Assembly (NCBI GenBank): GCA_937926875.1
Contig: CALBAX010000122.1
Span: 1 to 29,391 of the forward strand
DNA length: 29,391 nt
Source of the DNA: an uncultured Desulfovibrio sp.
Lineage (GTDB): Bacteria > Desulfobacterota > Desulfovibrionia > Desulfovibrionales > Desulfovibrionaceae
Direction of reading: 5' to 3'
The notes under the pieces were generated by a model. The model saw nothing but the letters and a program-made list of their open reading frames with translations. It was not told the DNA's origin and did not search any database. Below, in pieces: positions 16,015 through 24,900 of this stretch; the first letter of the stretch is position 1; every line of letters begins with the position of its first letter. Position numbers and translations under genes: made by a program.

Positions 16015-17337
16015 ATGGACAGCAGCATCGCCACTTTCAGACCGCGCAGCTTCAAGCTCGTCTCTCCCGTCACGATCCCCGCCTTCACCGGTGTCCGGCT
16101 GCGTCCCCCGTCCGCACCGGCCTGTGCCGATGTCGAAAGCCTGGCACAGGCAAAGGTCATGGCCTCCCCATCCCTGCGGGCCCTGCCTTCCGGCGCCCGT
16201 GTGGCCGTGGCCGTGGGCAGCCGGGGCATCGACCGCCTCCCCCTGCTGGTACGCGGCTGCATCACGGCCCTGCGCGCTATGGGGCTCGATCCGTTCATCG
16301 TGCCTGCCATGGGCAGCCACGGCGGTGCCGACGCCGAAGGACAGCGCATGCTGCTGCATCACCTGGGCGTCACGGCGGAGAGCGTCGGGGCCCCGGTGGT
16401 CTCCTCCATGGAAACGGTGGACCTTGGCTGCGTGGCCCCCGGCGTGGATTGCCACATCTCCCGCGACGCTTTTGAAGCCGATGCCATCATGACCGTGGTC
16501 AGGGTCAAGGCCCATACCAATTTCACGTCAGACATCGAGAGCGGCCTGTGCAAGATGCTCACCGTGGGCCTCGGCAAGGACCTGGGAGCCAAAAACGCCC
16601 ATATCTACGGCCGCAAGGGGCTGGTGGAATACATCCCCCGTCTGGCCGGACACATGATCGCCCATGCGCCTGTGGCCTTCGGGCTGGCCGTGGTGGAAAA
16701 TGCCGAGAGCCGCATCTGCCTCGTGGAAGGCGTCGAAGCCGGGGACATGCTCGAGGCCGACCGGGAACTGCTGGTCAGGGCCAAAAAGCTCAAGGCCGTA
16801 CTGCCCTTCGAACAACTGGACATGCTGGTCGTGGAAGAGATCGGCAAGGACATCAGCGGTACCGGCATGGATTCCAAGGTCGTGGGGCGGGTAGGCTTCG
16901 GCGAACCCTACGGGCATCCCTTCATCAATACCATCGCTGTCCTGCGCGTGACGGCTGCCTCCGGCGGCAACGGCATCGGCATCGGCATCGCGGACGTGAC
17001 CACGACAGAGACCATCAACGGCCTGGATCTGGAAGCCATGTGGATCAACGCCCTCACCTCCTGCTGCATGGATCGCGTCAAGCTGCCCCCGGCCTTCGCC
17101 AGCGAACGGGAGGCCATCCAGGCCGGTCTGAAGATCTGCTGGCAGCCCCGGACGGAATTTGTCCGGGCAGCCGTCATCCGCTCCACGCGTGACCTTGGCC
17201 ACATCCTCCTGACACGCCCCCTGCTGGAAGAATTGCGCGCGACGCATCCTGAGATGCTGGACGGCATCTGGAAGGAAGAAAGCCCGCTCATCTTCGACAG
17301 CACGGGGCATCTGGATATTTCCTGGCCTGAAGCCTGA
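16015..17337 (+). CDS. LarA-like nickel-pincer racemase homologue
   Basis: A 440-residue protein with the LarA-type N-terminal domain (DUF2088 family). LarA racemises lactate with a nickel-pincer nucleotide made by LarB, LarC and LarE, none of which is in this window. Blocks seen are VAVAVGSRGID at 63-73, PAMGSHGGADAEGQ at 97-110, ADAIMTVVRVKAHTNF at 156-170 and SGLCKMLTVGLGK at 176-188. His102, His167 and Lys180 are plausible counterparts of the LarA catalytic His and cofactor-bound Lys; this placement is mine and needs an alignment. Given the neighbours, it may epimerise C2 of the imported 2-hydroxy acid so that only one isomer enters the dehydratases. GAGGT precedes the ATG. It is the last gene of the array. 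Confidence 0.75.
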   Translation: MDSSIATFRPRSFKLVSPVTIPAFTGVRLRPPSAPACADVESLAQAKVMASPSLRALPSGARVAVAVGSRGIDRLPLLVRGCITALRAMGLDPFIVPAMGSHGGADAEGQRMLLHHLGVTAESVGAPVVSSMETVDLGCVAPGVDCHISRDAFEADAIMTVVRVKAHTNFTSDIESGLCKMLTVGLGKDLGAKNAHIYGRKGLVEYIPRLAGHMIAHAPVAFGLAVVENAESRICLVEGVEAGDMLEADRELLVRAKKLKAVLPFEQLDMLVVEEIGKDISGTGMDSKVVGRVGFGEPYGHPFINTIAVLRVTAASGGNGIGIGIADVTTTETINGLDLEAMWINALTSCCMDRVKLPPAFASEREAIQAGLKICWQPRTEFVRAAVIRSTRDLGHILLTRPLLEELRATHPEMLDGIWKEESPLIFDSTGHLDISWPEA

Positions 17338-17489
17338 CCGGCCGCTCCTGCCCCCGGTACCGCCACCGCACAGGATCCCTGCTCCCGCCAGCCGTAGCGG
17401 CAGACAGTCCTCCTTCTCCCGGGCCTCCCGGTGCATCTCCTCGCCCCATCCTCACCGGGCCGGCCCGGAGCCGTCTGCCGGATACGAAA

Positions 17490-17517
17490 CGGCCCCGGAA
17501 CATCTGTTCCGGGGCCG
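17490..17517. terminator. Shared terminator between the acid locus and the grd operon
   Basis: CGGCCCCGGAAC and GTTCCGGGGCCG pair around ATCT. On the minus strand TTTCG follows the stem; on the plus strand the tail is TACTTCGTTC. It separates two convergent transcription units, 44 bases beyond the grdA1 stop. Confidence 0.8.
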
Positions 17518-17561
17518 TACTTCGTTCATGGTGATCCGGCGGGACAGGTTCCCGCCTTTCG

Positions 17562-18038
17562 TTACAGGGTCACCTTGCTGTTGGCTTCACGCATCTTACG
17601 CACGGCTTCCGCCAGCGCATCGCCATTGAGAACCATCTCCATCATGCTTATCTGCTCTTCCCACTTCTGGGGATCGGCCTCGGCCTTCATTTCAGGTTCC
17701 AGCACATGATAGACGCAGAGCCCCAACGGGGCTCCTGCCAGGGGTCCGGCAAAGGTGGGGTCGCCCATGGTGACGGTCTCGGCATAGATTTCGGCCCCTT
17801 CGGGATCCGAAGAACCAAGAACGACGATCAGGTCTTCCACACCGTACTTCTCAGCAGCATCCTTGACGCGCTGCTGATTTTCCAGATCCATGGCACCGGC
17901 GGCGGTTCAGACGAAACATTCGGTGGCAGAGAACAGCACCTCTGCACCCGAATTGGCGAACACATCTGCCATGGCCGGGCCGGGGATGCCGTCCCGCTCA
18001 CCCAGCAGCAGAAGCTTCTTGCCCTTGAGCTTGCTCAT
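17562..18038 (-). CDS. grdA: Glycine/sarcosine/betaine reductase selenoprotein A (GrdA1)
   Basis: GrdA carries the carboxymethyl group on selenocysteine from component B to component C. The full protein is 158 residues, starting at 18038 behind GAGG and read through a UGA at 17907-17909. That codon falls at residue 44, in the canonical motif CFVU-TAAGAMDLE, with the redox-partner Cys at 41. Automatic calling would split the gene, giving only the 109 residues from MDLENQQ onward. The C-terminal half shows VVLGSSDPEGAEIYAETVTMGDPTFAGPLAG, as in other GrdA proteins. It is the last gene of the operon, following trxA, which should reduce the selenenyl-sulfide. Length and motif are fully normal, so this is likely the functional partner of GrdCD. 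Confidence 0.95.
17907..17909 (-). other. In-frame UGA read as selenocysteine in GrdA1
   Basis: The UGA lies inside the conserved GrdA motif, after CFV and before TAAGAMD. Coding similarity continues in the same frame on both sides. Confidence 0.95.
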
Positions 18039-18103
18039 GATGTTACCTCAACATGTTTGTATGATAGTGATCGCATGACAGTCGCACATCACGACGGCGG
18101 CGT

Positions 18104-18421
18104 TCACAGCAACTTTTCGGCTTCCTCCTTGATGCTCTCGATGGAGACGCCATCTCCCGTCAGGCGGGCCACGTTCTCTCCCCCCTTGTAGAACAGGATG
18201 GTGGGGACGGCCATAACGCGCAAGCCGATCACAAGGCGGCGGTTTTCGGCCACGTTGAGCTTGCAAAACTTGATGCGGCCTTCAAATTCTCCGGCCAGCT
18301 TCTCGACCTCGGGCATCAGGGCCAGACAGGGACCGCACTGCGGCCCCCAGAGATCCACGACGCAGGGCATATCGCTTTGCAGGACTTCAGCCTCGAAATT
18401 TTCCTTGTTCACGCTGATCAT
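18104..18421 (-). CDS. trxA: Thioredoxin of the grd operon
   Basis: A 105-residue thioredoxin that should pass electrons from the adjacent thioredoxin reductase to GrdA. The active site is WGPQCGPC with Cys29 and Cys32; WGP-x-CGPC differs from the usual WAEWCGPC and is of the kind found in reductase operons. The cis-Pro loop is VMAVPTILFYKGG, and the fold is otherwise complete. The start at 18421 is chosen because thioredoxin similarity begins there and GAGGTG precedes it; the longer frame upstream overlaps grdD and is not thioredoxin-like. It lies 38 bases after grdD and 65 before grdA1. Confidence 0.93.
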   Translation of the reverse strand: MISVNKENFEAEVLQSDMPCVVDLWGPQCGPCLALMPEVEKLAGEFEGRIKFCKLNVAENRRLVIGLRVMAVPTILFYKGGENVARLTGDGVSIESIKEEAEKLL

Positions 18422-18459
18422 GGGTTCACCTCGTCTCGGGATTGACAGAATGGTATGCG

Positions 18460-19620
18460 TTACAGATAGCCCGCGTCCGTAAGGAGCTGCCGCGCAGCCC
18501 CCTGGCTGCGGGCGGGCAGTTTGATGACAGGCCCCGTGCAGCCCATGGCTGCCTCGGCGTAGATGCCGCTCCGCCACAAACAGTGGACGGCTGCCTCAAG
18601 ATCCAATACGTCGATGCCGTGCAATTCCGCATCGGTGGGGACGGCTGGCGGCGGGACGGCCTCCTCCCGCATAGGCGCGGGAGCCAGGGCGGCCAGCTCC
18701 TCTTCCAGGCCCGCGGCTGCGGCAAGGCGGAGCTCCTCCCGTATCTTTCCGGGCAGGTCCGCCCGCACCGCCCGGGCCGTGTAGAGCAACGCCCCGGTGA
18801 TGACCGGTGCTCCCGACGCTCTGGAAACGATGCTGATGATCTTGTCCCAGCCTTCGCCCACGGAGGGCCCATAGCCCCAGCCGCAGGTTTCGCGGCTTCC
18901 CCCGGACGTGAAGGATGCAAAGACCTTCATGAGGGCATTCCCGGTCAGGGTATCCGTGATGCAGACATCAACGGCCCCGCACAGCAGGTCGTTGCCGCGC
19001 AGCAGGGCACCGCCGTCCCGGCGGATGCTCTCTCCCAGCCGCACGGGATAGCCCTTGCCCACCATGTGCGACAGGGCACGGACCACCTGGGGGGCAGCCT
19101 CCAGGTTCAGCACCCCCAACACCGGCAGCGGCAGGCCCAGGGCCCTGGCCACACCGGCACCAAGGACAGCGTTACGGAGCATGGCCTCGGCCCGCCGGGG
19201 GGCGCTCATGCCTGTACTGGACGCCATGAACATGGGTCGGCCGCTGCCGGGACAGGTCATGCGGCCGATGGTGGTCACGCCCATGGGGAAGGGATAGTGC
19301 AGGGCCACGGCGCCTTCTATCCTGCCCTCGCCGAGGAGGGATTCCATGACGGCCGCAGCGGCGTCGCCGCTGTTTTCCGTCTCCTGCCAGTCCAGGCCGT
19401 GAGGCAGCGGGCCGTCGGGCAACGGACCTATGCCCGTGATGCGCAGGGCTGGATCGGCTTCCATGGCGTCCCGGGCCGCGCAAAGGAATTCCTGGAGAGG
19501 CAGCTCACTGCCGGCGGCCATCAGGCCGAGGCAGCAGGGCTTCTTCCCGCAGCGGGCCCGCATGACGACCTCTTCAAGAGCCTTGCCGATGGCGGCACGC
19601 GTGTTGTCTTGCCTAGCCAT
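18460..19620 (-). CDS. grdD: Reductase component C subunit alpha (GrdD)
   Basis: GrdD is the acetyl-transfer subunit of component C, which turns carboxymethyl-Se-GrdA into acetyl phosphate. It belongs to the PlsX/phosphotransacetylase-like fold. The 386-residue length is normal for the family. The blocks ITGIGPLPDGPLPHG, GALHYPFPMGVTTIGR-like region and LGVLNLEAAPQVVRAL are typical. Cys361 in AAMGCTGPVIKLP near the C-terminus corresponds to the acetylated Cys known in clostridial GrdD (Cys359 there, from memory). AGGAGG precedes the ATG. Only eight bases separate it from the grdC stop, as expected for tightly coupled subunits. Confidence 0.93.
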   Translation of the reverse strand: MARQDNTRAAIGKALEEVVMRARCGKKPCCLGLMAAGSELPLQEFLCAARDAMEADPALRITGIGPLPDGPLPHGLDWQETENSGDAAAAVMESLLGEGRIEGAVALHYPFPMGVTTIGRMTCPGSGRPMFMASSTGMSAPRRAEAMLRNAVLGAGVARALGLPLPVLGVLNLEAAPQVVRALSHMVGKGYPVRLGESIRRDGGALLRGNDLLCGAVDVCITDTLTGNALMKVFASFTSGGSRETCGWGYGPSVGEGWDKIISIVSRASGAPVITGALLYTARAVRADLPGKIREELRLAAAAGLEEELAALAPAPMREEAVPPPAVPTDAELHGIDVLDLEAAVHCLWRSGIYAEAAMGCTGPVIKLPARSQGAARQLLTDAGYL

Positions 19621-19628
19621 AGAGCCTC

Positions 19629-21164
19629 CTATGCCTTCCGGAGGGCGGCAGCCAGATCTTCCAGTGCGTCCAGCAGGACTTCCAGTACGTCCTCCCTGCC
19701 GGGGGCACCCTGGCCCGTCTGCCTGTCACCGGGCTGTTCCATGATGAACGAGGCGCCGTCGGCCAGGTTGGTCAGGCGGCCCAGGAAGAGGCTCCCCTTG
19801 CCGATGATCATGGCCCGCCGCAGCGTACCGGCCCTGAAAGCCTCTAGGGCATGGCCCACATAGGGGACGCCGGAGGGGATGTGCCCCTGGGTGGCGACGA
19901 AACCCGGCATGCCCCGTTCCGCCACGAAGCGGCCAAGGTCCTCACGGGCAAGCTGGCCCTTCATGACGGCCAGGGCCGCGATCATCTTGTAGTTGGCTTC
20001 CGGCACGTTGCCCGCGCCCGCCGGGAGGGTGATCTCGGCGTTGTGCAACTCGGGTGCATACTTGTCCACATCGGTGAGCGTGAGGCCCGCGCGGGCGAGA
20101 GGCTCGAAGGCCAGGGCGGCGGTGATGGCCTGCGGCGCGGCGCCGGCAGCCACGGAATGCTTGCCCAGGCAGTCCAGGCGGATGACCGGACACGTACCGT
20201 CGTCGGGTGTGAGCAACAGGGCGAAGCTGCCGATGCAGTTCTCCAGCGGTACGCCCCCCTTCCTGATGTGGTCCCGGGCGTTCATGTATAGCTTGGGCAC
20301 CGAACCGCCGCTGATGACGGCCACATTGGCCCGCGTCCCGCTGGCCACCATGCTGGCGGCAGCGATGACCGAAGCCACCGGCCCGGCACAGAAGCCCCGG
20401 ATGTCGAAGCCGCTGGCATTGCCGCAGCCGCAGATCTCGGCAACGGCCTTGGCCATGTTGCCACCGCCGCGTTGCAGGGCGTCGCCCACGGCTTCTTCCG
20501 AACATTCAACCACAAAATCTATGTCGCCGGGCGCGAGGCCGGCATTCCTGACCAGATGGAGCAGGGACAGCACGCCGCTGGCCTTGCAGGCCAGGTTCTC
20601 CAGCATGATGCCGGCGGACAGGTTCTCGTCCGTGTCATGGGCGCGACGGCAACAGCCTACGACCTGGCCTTCATGATAGAGCGGCAGGGCATGGTGCTGT
20701 TCCACCATATCCGCGATCTCCGCAGCCGGATGGCCCTTTTCCAGCCGTCCCAGCTGATCCGGCCCCAGCGCGGGATCCTGGGCAAGGCGCTGGGCGATCC
20801 GGGCGGCGAAGCCTTCTTCCAGCCAGATGAGGTCGAAGACATCACAGATGTCCATGAGCCCGAGCAGCTCGTCCTCGGGCATGATCTCGCCGAACTTCCC
20901 GAAGCGGGCAGGCTCGCAGGGATGTTCCGTCCAGGGACGGGGCGCTGCCTGCAGCTCATCGATGCTCATGGCGCCGATATAGGTCTTGTTGGGCGCGTAT
21001 GCCTGCGCCTGTTCATAGGTCTGGGCCTGCGCCTCCAGCGCCTGCAAAAAGCCCGGATCACGCCCGGAGCGGCGTTCCTGGAGCGGCGTCCCGCCATAGT
21101 GCAGCGCGAGCTCGGGAGCAAAATTCAGGCAGTAGGCCGTGGCCTTGATGCCGACAGTATTCAT
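19629..21164 (-). CDS. grdC: Reductase component C subunit beta (GrdC)
   Basis: GrdC is the 511-residue partner of GrdD. It belongs to the thiolase/FabH fold and receives the carboxymethyl group before release of acetyl phosphate. The N-terminus IKATAYCLNFAPELALHYGGTPLQER is characteristic of GrdC. Cys-containing core blocks are FVVECSEEAVGDALQRGGGNMAKA and ASGFDIRGFCAGPVASVIAAA; the second Cys is in the position of a thiolase-type nucleophile, an assignment by analogy. The C-terminal part includes ALEAFRAGTLRRAMIIGKGSLFLGRLTNLADGASF. AAGGAAGG precedes the ATG at 21164. Confidence 0.94.
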   Translation of the reverse strand: MNTVGIKATAYCLNFAPELALHYGGTPLQERRSGRDPGFLQALEAQAQTYEQAQAYAPNKTYIGAMSIDELQAAPRPWTEHPCEPARFGKFGEIMPEDELLGLMDICDVFDLIWLEEGFAARIAQRLAQDPALGPDQLGRLEKGHPAAEIADMVEQHHALPLYHEGQVVGCCRRAHDTDENLSAGIMLENLACKASGVLSLLHLVRNAGLAPGDIDFVVECSEEAVGDALQRGGGNMAKAVAEICGCGNASGFDIRGFCAGPVASVIAAASMVASGTRANVAVISGGSVPKLYMNARDHIRKGGVPLENCIGSFALLLTPDDGTCPVIRLDCLGKHSVAAGAAPQAITAALAFEPLARAGLTLTDVDKYAPELHNAEITLPAGAGNVPEANYKMIAALAVMKGQLAREDLGRFVAERGMPGFVATQGHIPSGVPYVGHALEAFRAGTLRRAMIIGKGSLFLGRLTNLADGASFIMEQPGDRQTGQGAPGREDVLEVLLDALEDLAAALRKA

Positions 21165-21227
21165 GGTGCCTTCCTTGTTTCCGTTGGGAAGTTTGCGACA
21201 GAGCCGTCCTTACGGGCGGCGGGCAGC

Positions 21228-22145
21228 TCAGCCGTGCAGATAGCCATAGACGGCCATGGCGGCCCGGGCCCCATCCCCCGCCGCGGTGATCACCTGCCGC
21301 AACGGGGTGTCCCGTACGTCGCCCGCGGCAAAGATGCCGGGGACGGACGTGCGCATGCGCTCGTCCGTGACGATCCAGCCGCCTTCCTTCGTTTGCAGCA
21401 GGCCTTCCTCCAGAAATTCCGTATGGGGAAGCGTGCCGATAAAGATGAAGACCCCGCTGACGGGGATGCAGCGCTGCTCACCGCTCTTGACGTTCCTGAC
21501 CCGGATCTTTTCGACGATATCGCCACCCTCGATGGCTTCGAGCACGCTCTCCATGACCGGCACGATCCGGGGATTGGCCAGCGCCCGTTCCACAGCCAGG
21601 CTGTCAGCCCGGAACGTGTCGCGCCGGTGGACGAGATAGACCCTGGAGGCGAAACCGGTAAGATAAACGGCCTCCTCCACGGCAGTATTGCCGCCACCGA
21701 TGACGGCGACTTCCAGACCCTCAAAAAAAGCGGCATCGCACACAGCGCAGTAGGACACGCCAAGACCGGTATACCTGCCTTCTCCTGGGCAGCCCTGCCT
21801 GCGGAAACCGGCACCGCTGGCGATGATGACGGCGCGGGCCGTGATCCGGCTGCCGTCCTTGAGTTCGATGACCTTGTCGTCGCCGCGACAGGACAGCTTC
21901 TGTACGGAACCGGTCATGAACTGGGGCGCAAAACTCAGGGCATGGGCCCGGAGCGCCTCGGCGAGGGAAGCACCGGTGGCTTCGGGGAGCCCGGGATAGT
22001 TCTCGATCCTGCTGGTCGTCAGGATCTGCCCGCCTGGGCGCCCCTTTTCCAGGACGAGGGTCTCGATGCCCGCGCGTCTGGCGTAGATGGCGGCCGAAAG
22101 ACCGGCGGGGCCCGCACCTATGATGACAAGCTCATGTTTTTCCAT
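21228..22145 (-). CDS. trxB: Thioredoxin reductase of the grd operon
   Basis: A 305-residue FAD/NADPH thioredoxin reductase that would feed electrons to the operon's thioredoxin. The FAD-binding motif is IIGAGPAGLSAAIYARRAG at 8-26. The redox centre is C133-A-V-C136 followed by DAAFF, and the NADPH motif is VIGGGNTAVEEAVYL at 148-162. The FAD closing motif GIFAAGDVRD is near the C-terminus. GAGG precedes the ATG. The dedicated trxB-trxA pair in one operon with GrdA is the usual arrangement for these reductases. Confidence 0.95.
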   Translation of the reverse strand: MEKHELVIIGAGPAGLSAAIYARRAGIETLVLEKGRPGGQILTTSRIENYPGLPEATGASLAEALRAHALSFAPQFMTGSVQKLSCRGDDKVIELKDGSRITARAVIIASGAGFRRQGCPGEGRYTGLGVSYCAVCDAAFFEGLEVAVIGGGNTAVEEAVYLTGFASRVYLVHRRDTFRADSLAVERALANPRIVPVMESVLEAIEGGDIVEKIRVRNVKSGEQRCIPVSGVFIFIGTLPHTEFLEEGLLQTKEGGWIVTDERMRTSVPGIFAAGDVRDTPLRQVITAAGDGARAAMAVYGYLHG

Positions 22146-22164
22146 GAAAGCCTCATTGGTTTGC

Positions 22165-22211
22165 TGGCCGTGCCGGGCAGGACGGAGGAGGTGTTGTACC
22201 CGGCACGGCCA
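22165..22211 (-). repeat. Intercistronic hairpin between the permease gene and trxB
   Basis: TGGCCGTGCCGGG and CCCGGCACGGCCA are perfect 13-base arms around 21 bases. No T-run follows. It may partly end transcription after the substrate-specific genes or protect their mRNA. Confidence 0.65.
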
Positions 22212-22254
22212 TGGGGAGGTGGAGGAGCATGGCGCGGACAGTCCCGCGCAGGGA

Positions 22255-23490
22255 TCACAACAGGAAGGTGAGGAACGGCATGATCAGCGTCAGTGCCAGG
22301 ACCCACCACAACAGGTGCCGGAAGGTCTTGTCGTAATCTTCCGCCTCGGACAGGATGAGCGCCCCGCCGATATGGAAGGGACTGGCGCACATGACCACCA
22401 GGCAGGCCGACAAAACGCCCAGCGAGATGCTGTTGGCCAGGACAGCCGTGGAACCGGCCATGGACTTCACGGCCACAGGGATGACCAGACCAAGGACAGC
22501 GATGGACGAGGACTCGAAGTTGGCCAGGATGGTGCCCACGATGGCGACGCTGAAGCGCACGAGAGAGGGATCTTCCATGCTGGCAAGGTAATCGCCGATG
22601 ACCCGCAGCACACCCAGCTTTTCCAGCAGGCCCACATAGATGAGGACGCCGGCGATCATGATGGCGATGCCCCAGGGGAGCTTGCTCAGGGCTGCCTTGG
22701 ACTTGATGCGGAAAGCGATCTGCAGGACCATGCCGATGGTGAAGGCGGTCAGGCCCACGTCATACTTGAGGAGCGCCAGCACGATGAAGAGGATCATGCC
22801 GATGAAGGAACAGATCTGGTACGGCGTCAGGGGCCCGGTGGCCTCCTGCCCTTCTCCCCCGGCGCGATCCTGCTGCACGGGGCGGCGGATGAGCTCCATG
22901 CCGCCGAAGACGAAGAAGGCGATCACGGCCACGGCGATGGCGACCAGGCCCTGCGAGAGGAAAAGCCAGGTCGGATCGATGGGGATGCCCGCATGTGCGG
23001 CCTGTTCGGCCACAAGGTTGCCCCAGGGATTGAACAGGGTGAAGCCGCCCACGCACGAGCCCTGGATCAGGATGATCCCCATCATGGTCGGGCTGATGCG
23101 TTCGCGCTTGGCGATCTCCAGGGCCACCGGCACGGTGATGGCGAATGCCGCGGCCGGCAGGGCGCCCACAGCGCAGATGAGGGCCGCCAGCACGTGGATG
23201 ATCCAGGGCAGGAGGTAGACCCGGCCCCTGGCCAGCGCCACGGCCTTCTTGACGATGATGCCCGCAAAGCCGCTCTCCTGTACGTGGTTCCACAGATACA
23301 TGACCCCCAGGACCAGCAGGACGAGCTTGGCCGGGAAGGCGGCGTACAGTTCCTTGAGGGGCAGACCGGTGAACAGGGCCAGCAGGAAGCTGGCCGGTAT
23401 CATGATCAGCCCGAGGTTGATGTGCTGCCAGAGGCTCAGACCGAAGACGAAGGCGAGCCAGACCAGTGCGTATATTTGCAGAGTAGTCAT
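22255..23490 (-). CDS. MatC/DASS-like carboxylate permease of the grd operon
   Basis: A 411-residue membrane protein with about 11-12 hydrophobic segments, resembling the ion transporter superfamily (MatC N-terminal/dicarboxylate carrier, DASS and ArsB relatives). Typical features are GLSLWQHINLGLIMIPASFLLALFTGLPLKELYAAFP at the N-terminus and the helix-break regions PAAAFAITVPVALEIAKRERIS and SCVGGFTLFNPWGNLVAEQA. It lies 24 bases after grdB and so is probably the importer of the reductase substrate. Glycine or betaine operons usually have amino-acid/sodium symporters or BCCT carriers instead, which hints at an anionic substrate; this is inference. The ATG at 23490 has GGGGGAT upstream; a GTG four codons earlier is less likely. 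Confidence 0.8.
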   Translation of the reverse strand: MTTLQIYALVWLAFVFGLSLWQHINLGLIMIPASFLLALFTGLPLKELYAAFPAKLVLLVLGVMYLWNHVQESGFAGIIVKKAVALARGRVYLLPWIIHVLAALICAVGALPAAAFAITVPVALEIAKRERISPTMMGIILIQGSCVGGFTLFNPWGNLVAEQAAHAGIPIDPTWLFLSQGLVAIAVAVIAFFVFGGMELIRRPVQQDRAGGEGQEATGPLTPYQICSFIGMILFIVLALLKYDVGLTAFTIGMVLQIAFRIKSKAALSKLPWGIAIMIAGVLIYVGLLEKLGVLRVIGDYLASMEDPSLVRFSVAIVGTILANFESSSIAVLGLVIPVAVKSMAGSTAVLANSISLGVLSACLVVMCASPFHIGGALILSEAEDYDKTFRHLLWWVLALTLIMPFLTFLL

Positions 23491-23514
23491 GGGATCCCCC
23501 ACAAAGGTTGCTGA

Positions 23515-24819
23515 TTATGGATGACTGGGGCCGGAAGCCGGCCGGCTGATGGCCTGCAGGGCCTTAAGGACAAGGCCCCTGCGCAGCTTCTTTTCCGCAG
23601 CGGCATCGAGGGAAGGGTTGCCCACGGGGAAGGGGATCCCCTCCCCGGGGACGATGCGGGGAACGCCGATGGAGGCAGCAATGGAAGTGATGGTGCAGAT
23701 CTGGGCGGTAGGGATGCCCATTCGTTCGATTTCCTTGGTGATCGTTGCGCCGCAACGAGTACCGGTGCCTCAGGTGGAGGTGAGGATGACCCCCTGCACG
23801 TTGTCCGCCTTCAGGGCGGCAGCGATGGCCTTCCCGAATTCCTTGCTGTTGTTGTAGGAGGTGCCGTTGCCCGTGGTAGTGAAACAATAGTCGGCCAGCT
23901 CGCCGATGACGCCCTCGGCCACCAGCTCACGGCAGACATCGAGGGGCAGCAGCCTGCACGGCGCGGCATTGACGAAGGCGTTGTTGTACCCTCCGTGGAC
24001 GGTCTGGAAAGATTCCGGCGCGAGGGTCTGGAGCCCCTCCAGCGACAGCCGCAGGTACTTGCTCGCCCGGGACGATTCCAGACCATCCGGGTTCCCCTTG
24101 GGCACCAGCCCGCCTTCGGTCACAAGGGCGATGCGGGCCCTGGCGGGGTCGGCCAAAGGCGCTGCCGGAGCGACTTCGTCAAAGACCGGCATGGGCAGCT
24201 CCGTGCCCGCCTCTTCGGCCTTGCCGTCGAGCACGGCAAGCAGCATGTCCACGGCGCGCTCGGCGCCATTCCGGTCGCTCCAGATGTTCCGGCGGTGTCC
24301 GGTGGGCAGGTAGCCCTCGACCGCCGCGGGGCCGACAGGGACGCCCGCAGCTATCTTCCTAGCAAGAGCGCTCATGGCGGTCACGGCCTGGCGCATGCCG
24401 GCCACGGAATTGGCGGTCTCGATGATGAGCGCCTTGTCCCGGTACAGTTCGGCTCCGGGGTTCTCCGGATACATGCCCGTGATGACCGGGATATGGAGTT
24501 CCGCCGCTACGGCCGCGCAAACGGCGCCGCATGCCGGGCCATACCGTCCGGCATTGAAGGCCGGGCCGGCGATGAACAGGTCTGGCTTCTCCTCGCGGAT
24601 GAAGCCCATGATGGTCTCGATGGCCTGCTCCTGATTGCCGGCGATATAGTTGTCACCGCAGATGACAGTGGCCGAGACCGTGGCGATGTCCTTGAGTTGC
24701 GCGGCAAAAGCCATGGCGGGGCCGACGGGCTCGTGCCTGACGAGCGGAGGGATGTCCGCCTTGTCTTCTCCCCCTATCTGTCCGAAGAACTGGTTGAGAT
24801 AGTGGACGATCTTTATCAT
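23515..24819 (-). CDS. grdB: Substrate-specific reductase component B selenoprotein (GrdB/F/H family)
   Basis: This is the selenocysteine subunit of component B, which attacks the substrate's alpha carbon after Schiff-base activation and releases the amine. The full protein is 434 residues from ATG 24819 (IKIVHYLNQFFGQIGGEDKAD, the family N-terminus). It is read through a UGA at residue 350 in LTST-U-GTGTRCGATITKEIERMG. The C-terminus GVPRIVPGEGIPFPVGNPSLDAAAEKKLRR is typical. Without recoding, the gene would be split at 23770. The ribosome-binding site is weak (GAGAG). Whether the substrate is glycine, sarcosine, betaine or something else cannot be told by eye; the adjacent carboxylate-type permease argues against assuming glycine. 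Confidence 0.93.
23770..23772 (-). other. In-frame UGA read as selenocysteine in the GrdB-like subunit
   Basis: The UGA separates ...VILTST from GTGTRCGATITKEIER in one frame. The motif with Sec at this place is conserved across component B selenoproteins. Confidence 0.95.
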
Positions 24820-24878
24820 GGCGTTCTCTCGTGGGTTGAAGGGTTGCCTTGAAAATGCCGGGGCTGCGGGGTGCGTCT

Positions 24879-24900
24879 CACGGCATCTCAAAATGCCGTG
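24879..24900 (-). repeat. Hairpin enclosing the grdE-like stop codon
   Basis: CACGGCAT and ATGCCGTG pair perfectly, and the UGA stop of the grdE-like gene lies in and beside the six-base loop. It may set the relative translation or stability of the two component B genes. Confidence 0.6.

Noticed and set aside
18422..18577. N-terminal extension of the trxA frame
   Set aside because: It overlaps grdD, is not thioredoxin-like, and a good ribosome-binding site precedes the ATG at 18421.
24888..24890. UGA at the end of the grdE-like gene as a fourth selenocysteine codon
   Set aside because: The family match is complete before it, and the following 23 codons show no resemblance to a reductase sequence. 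It is kept only as a low-interest check.
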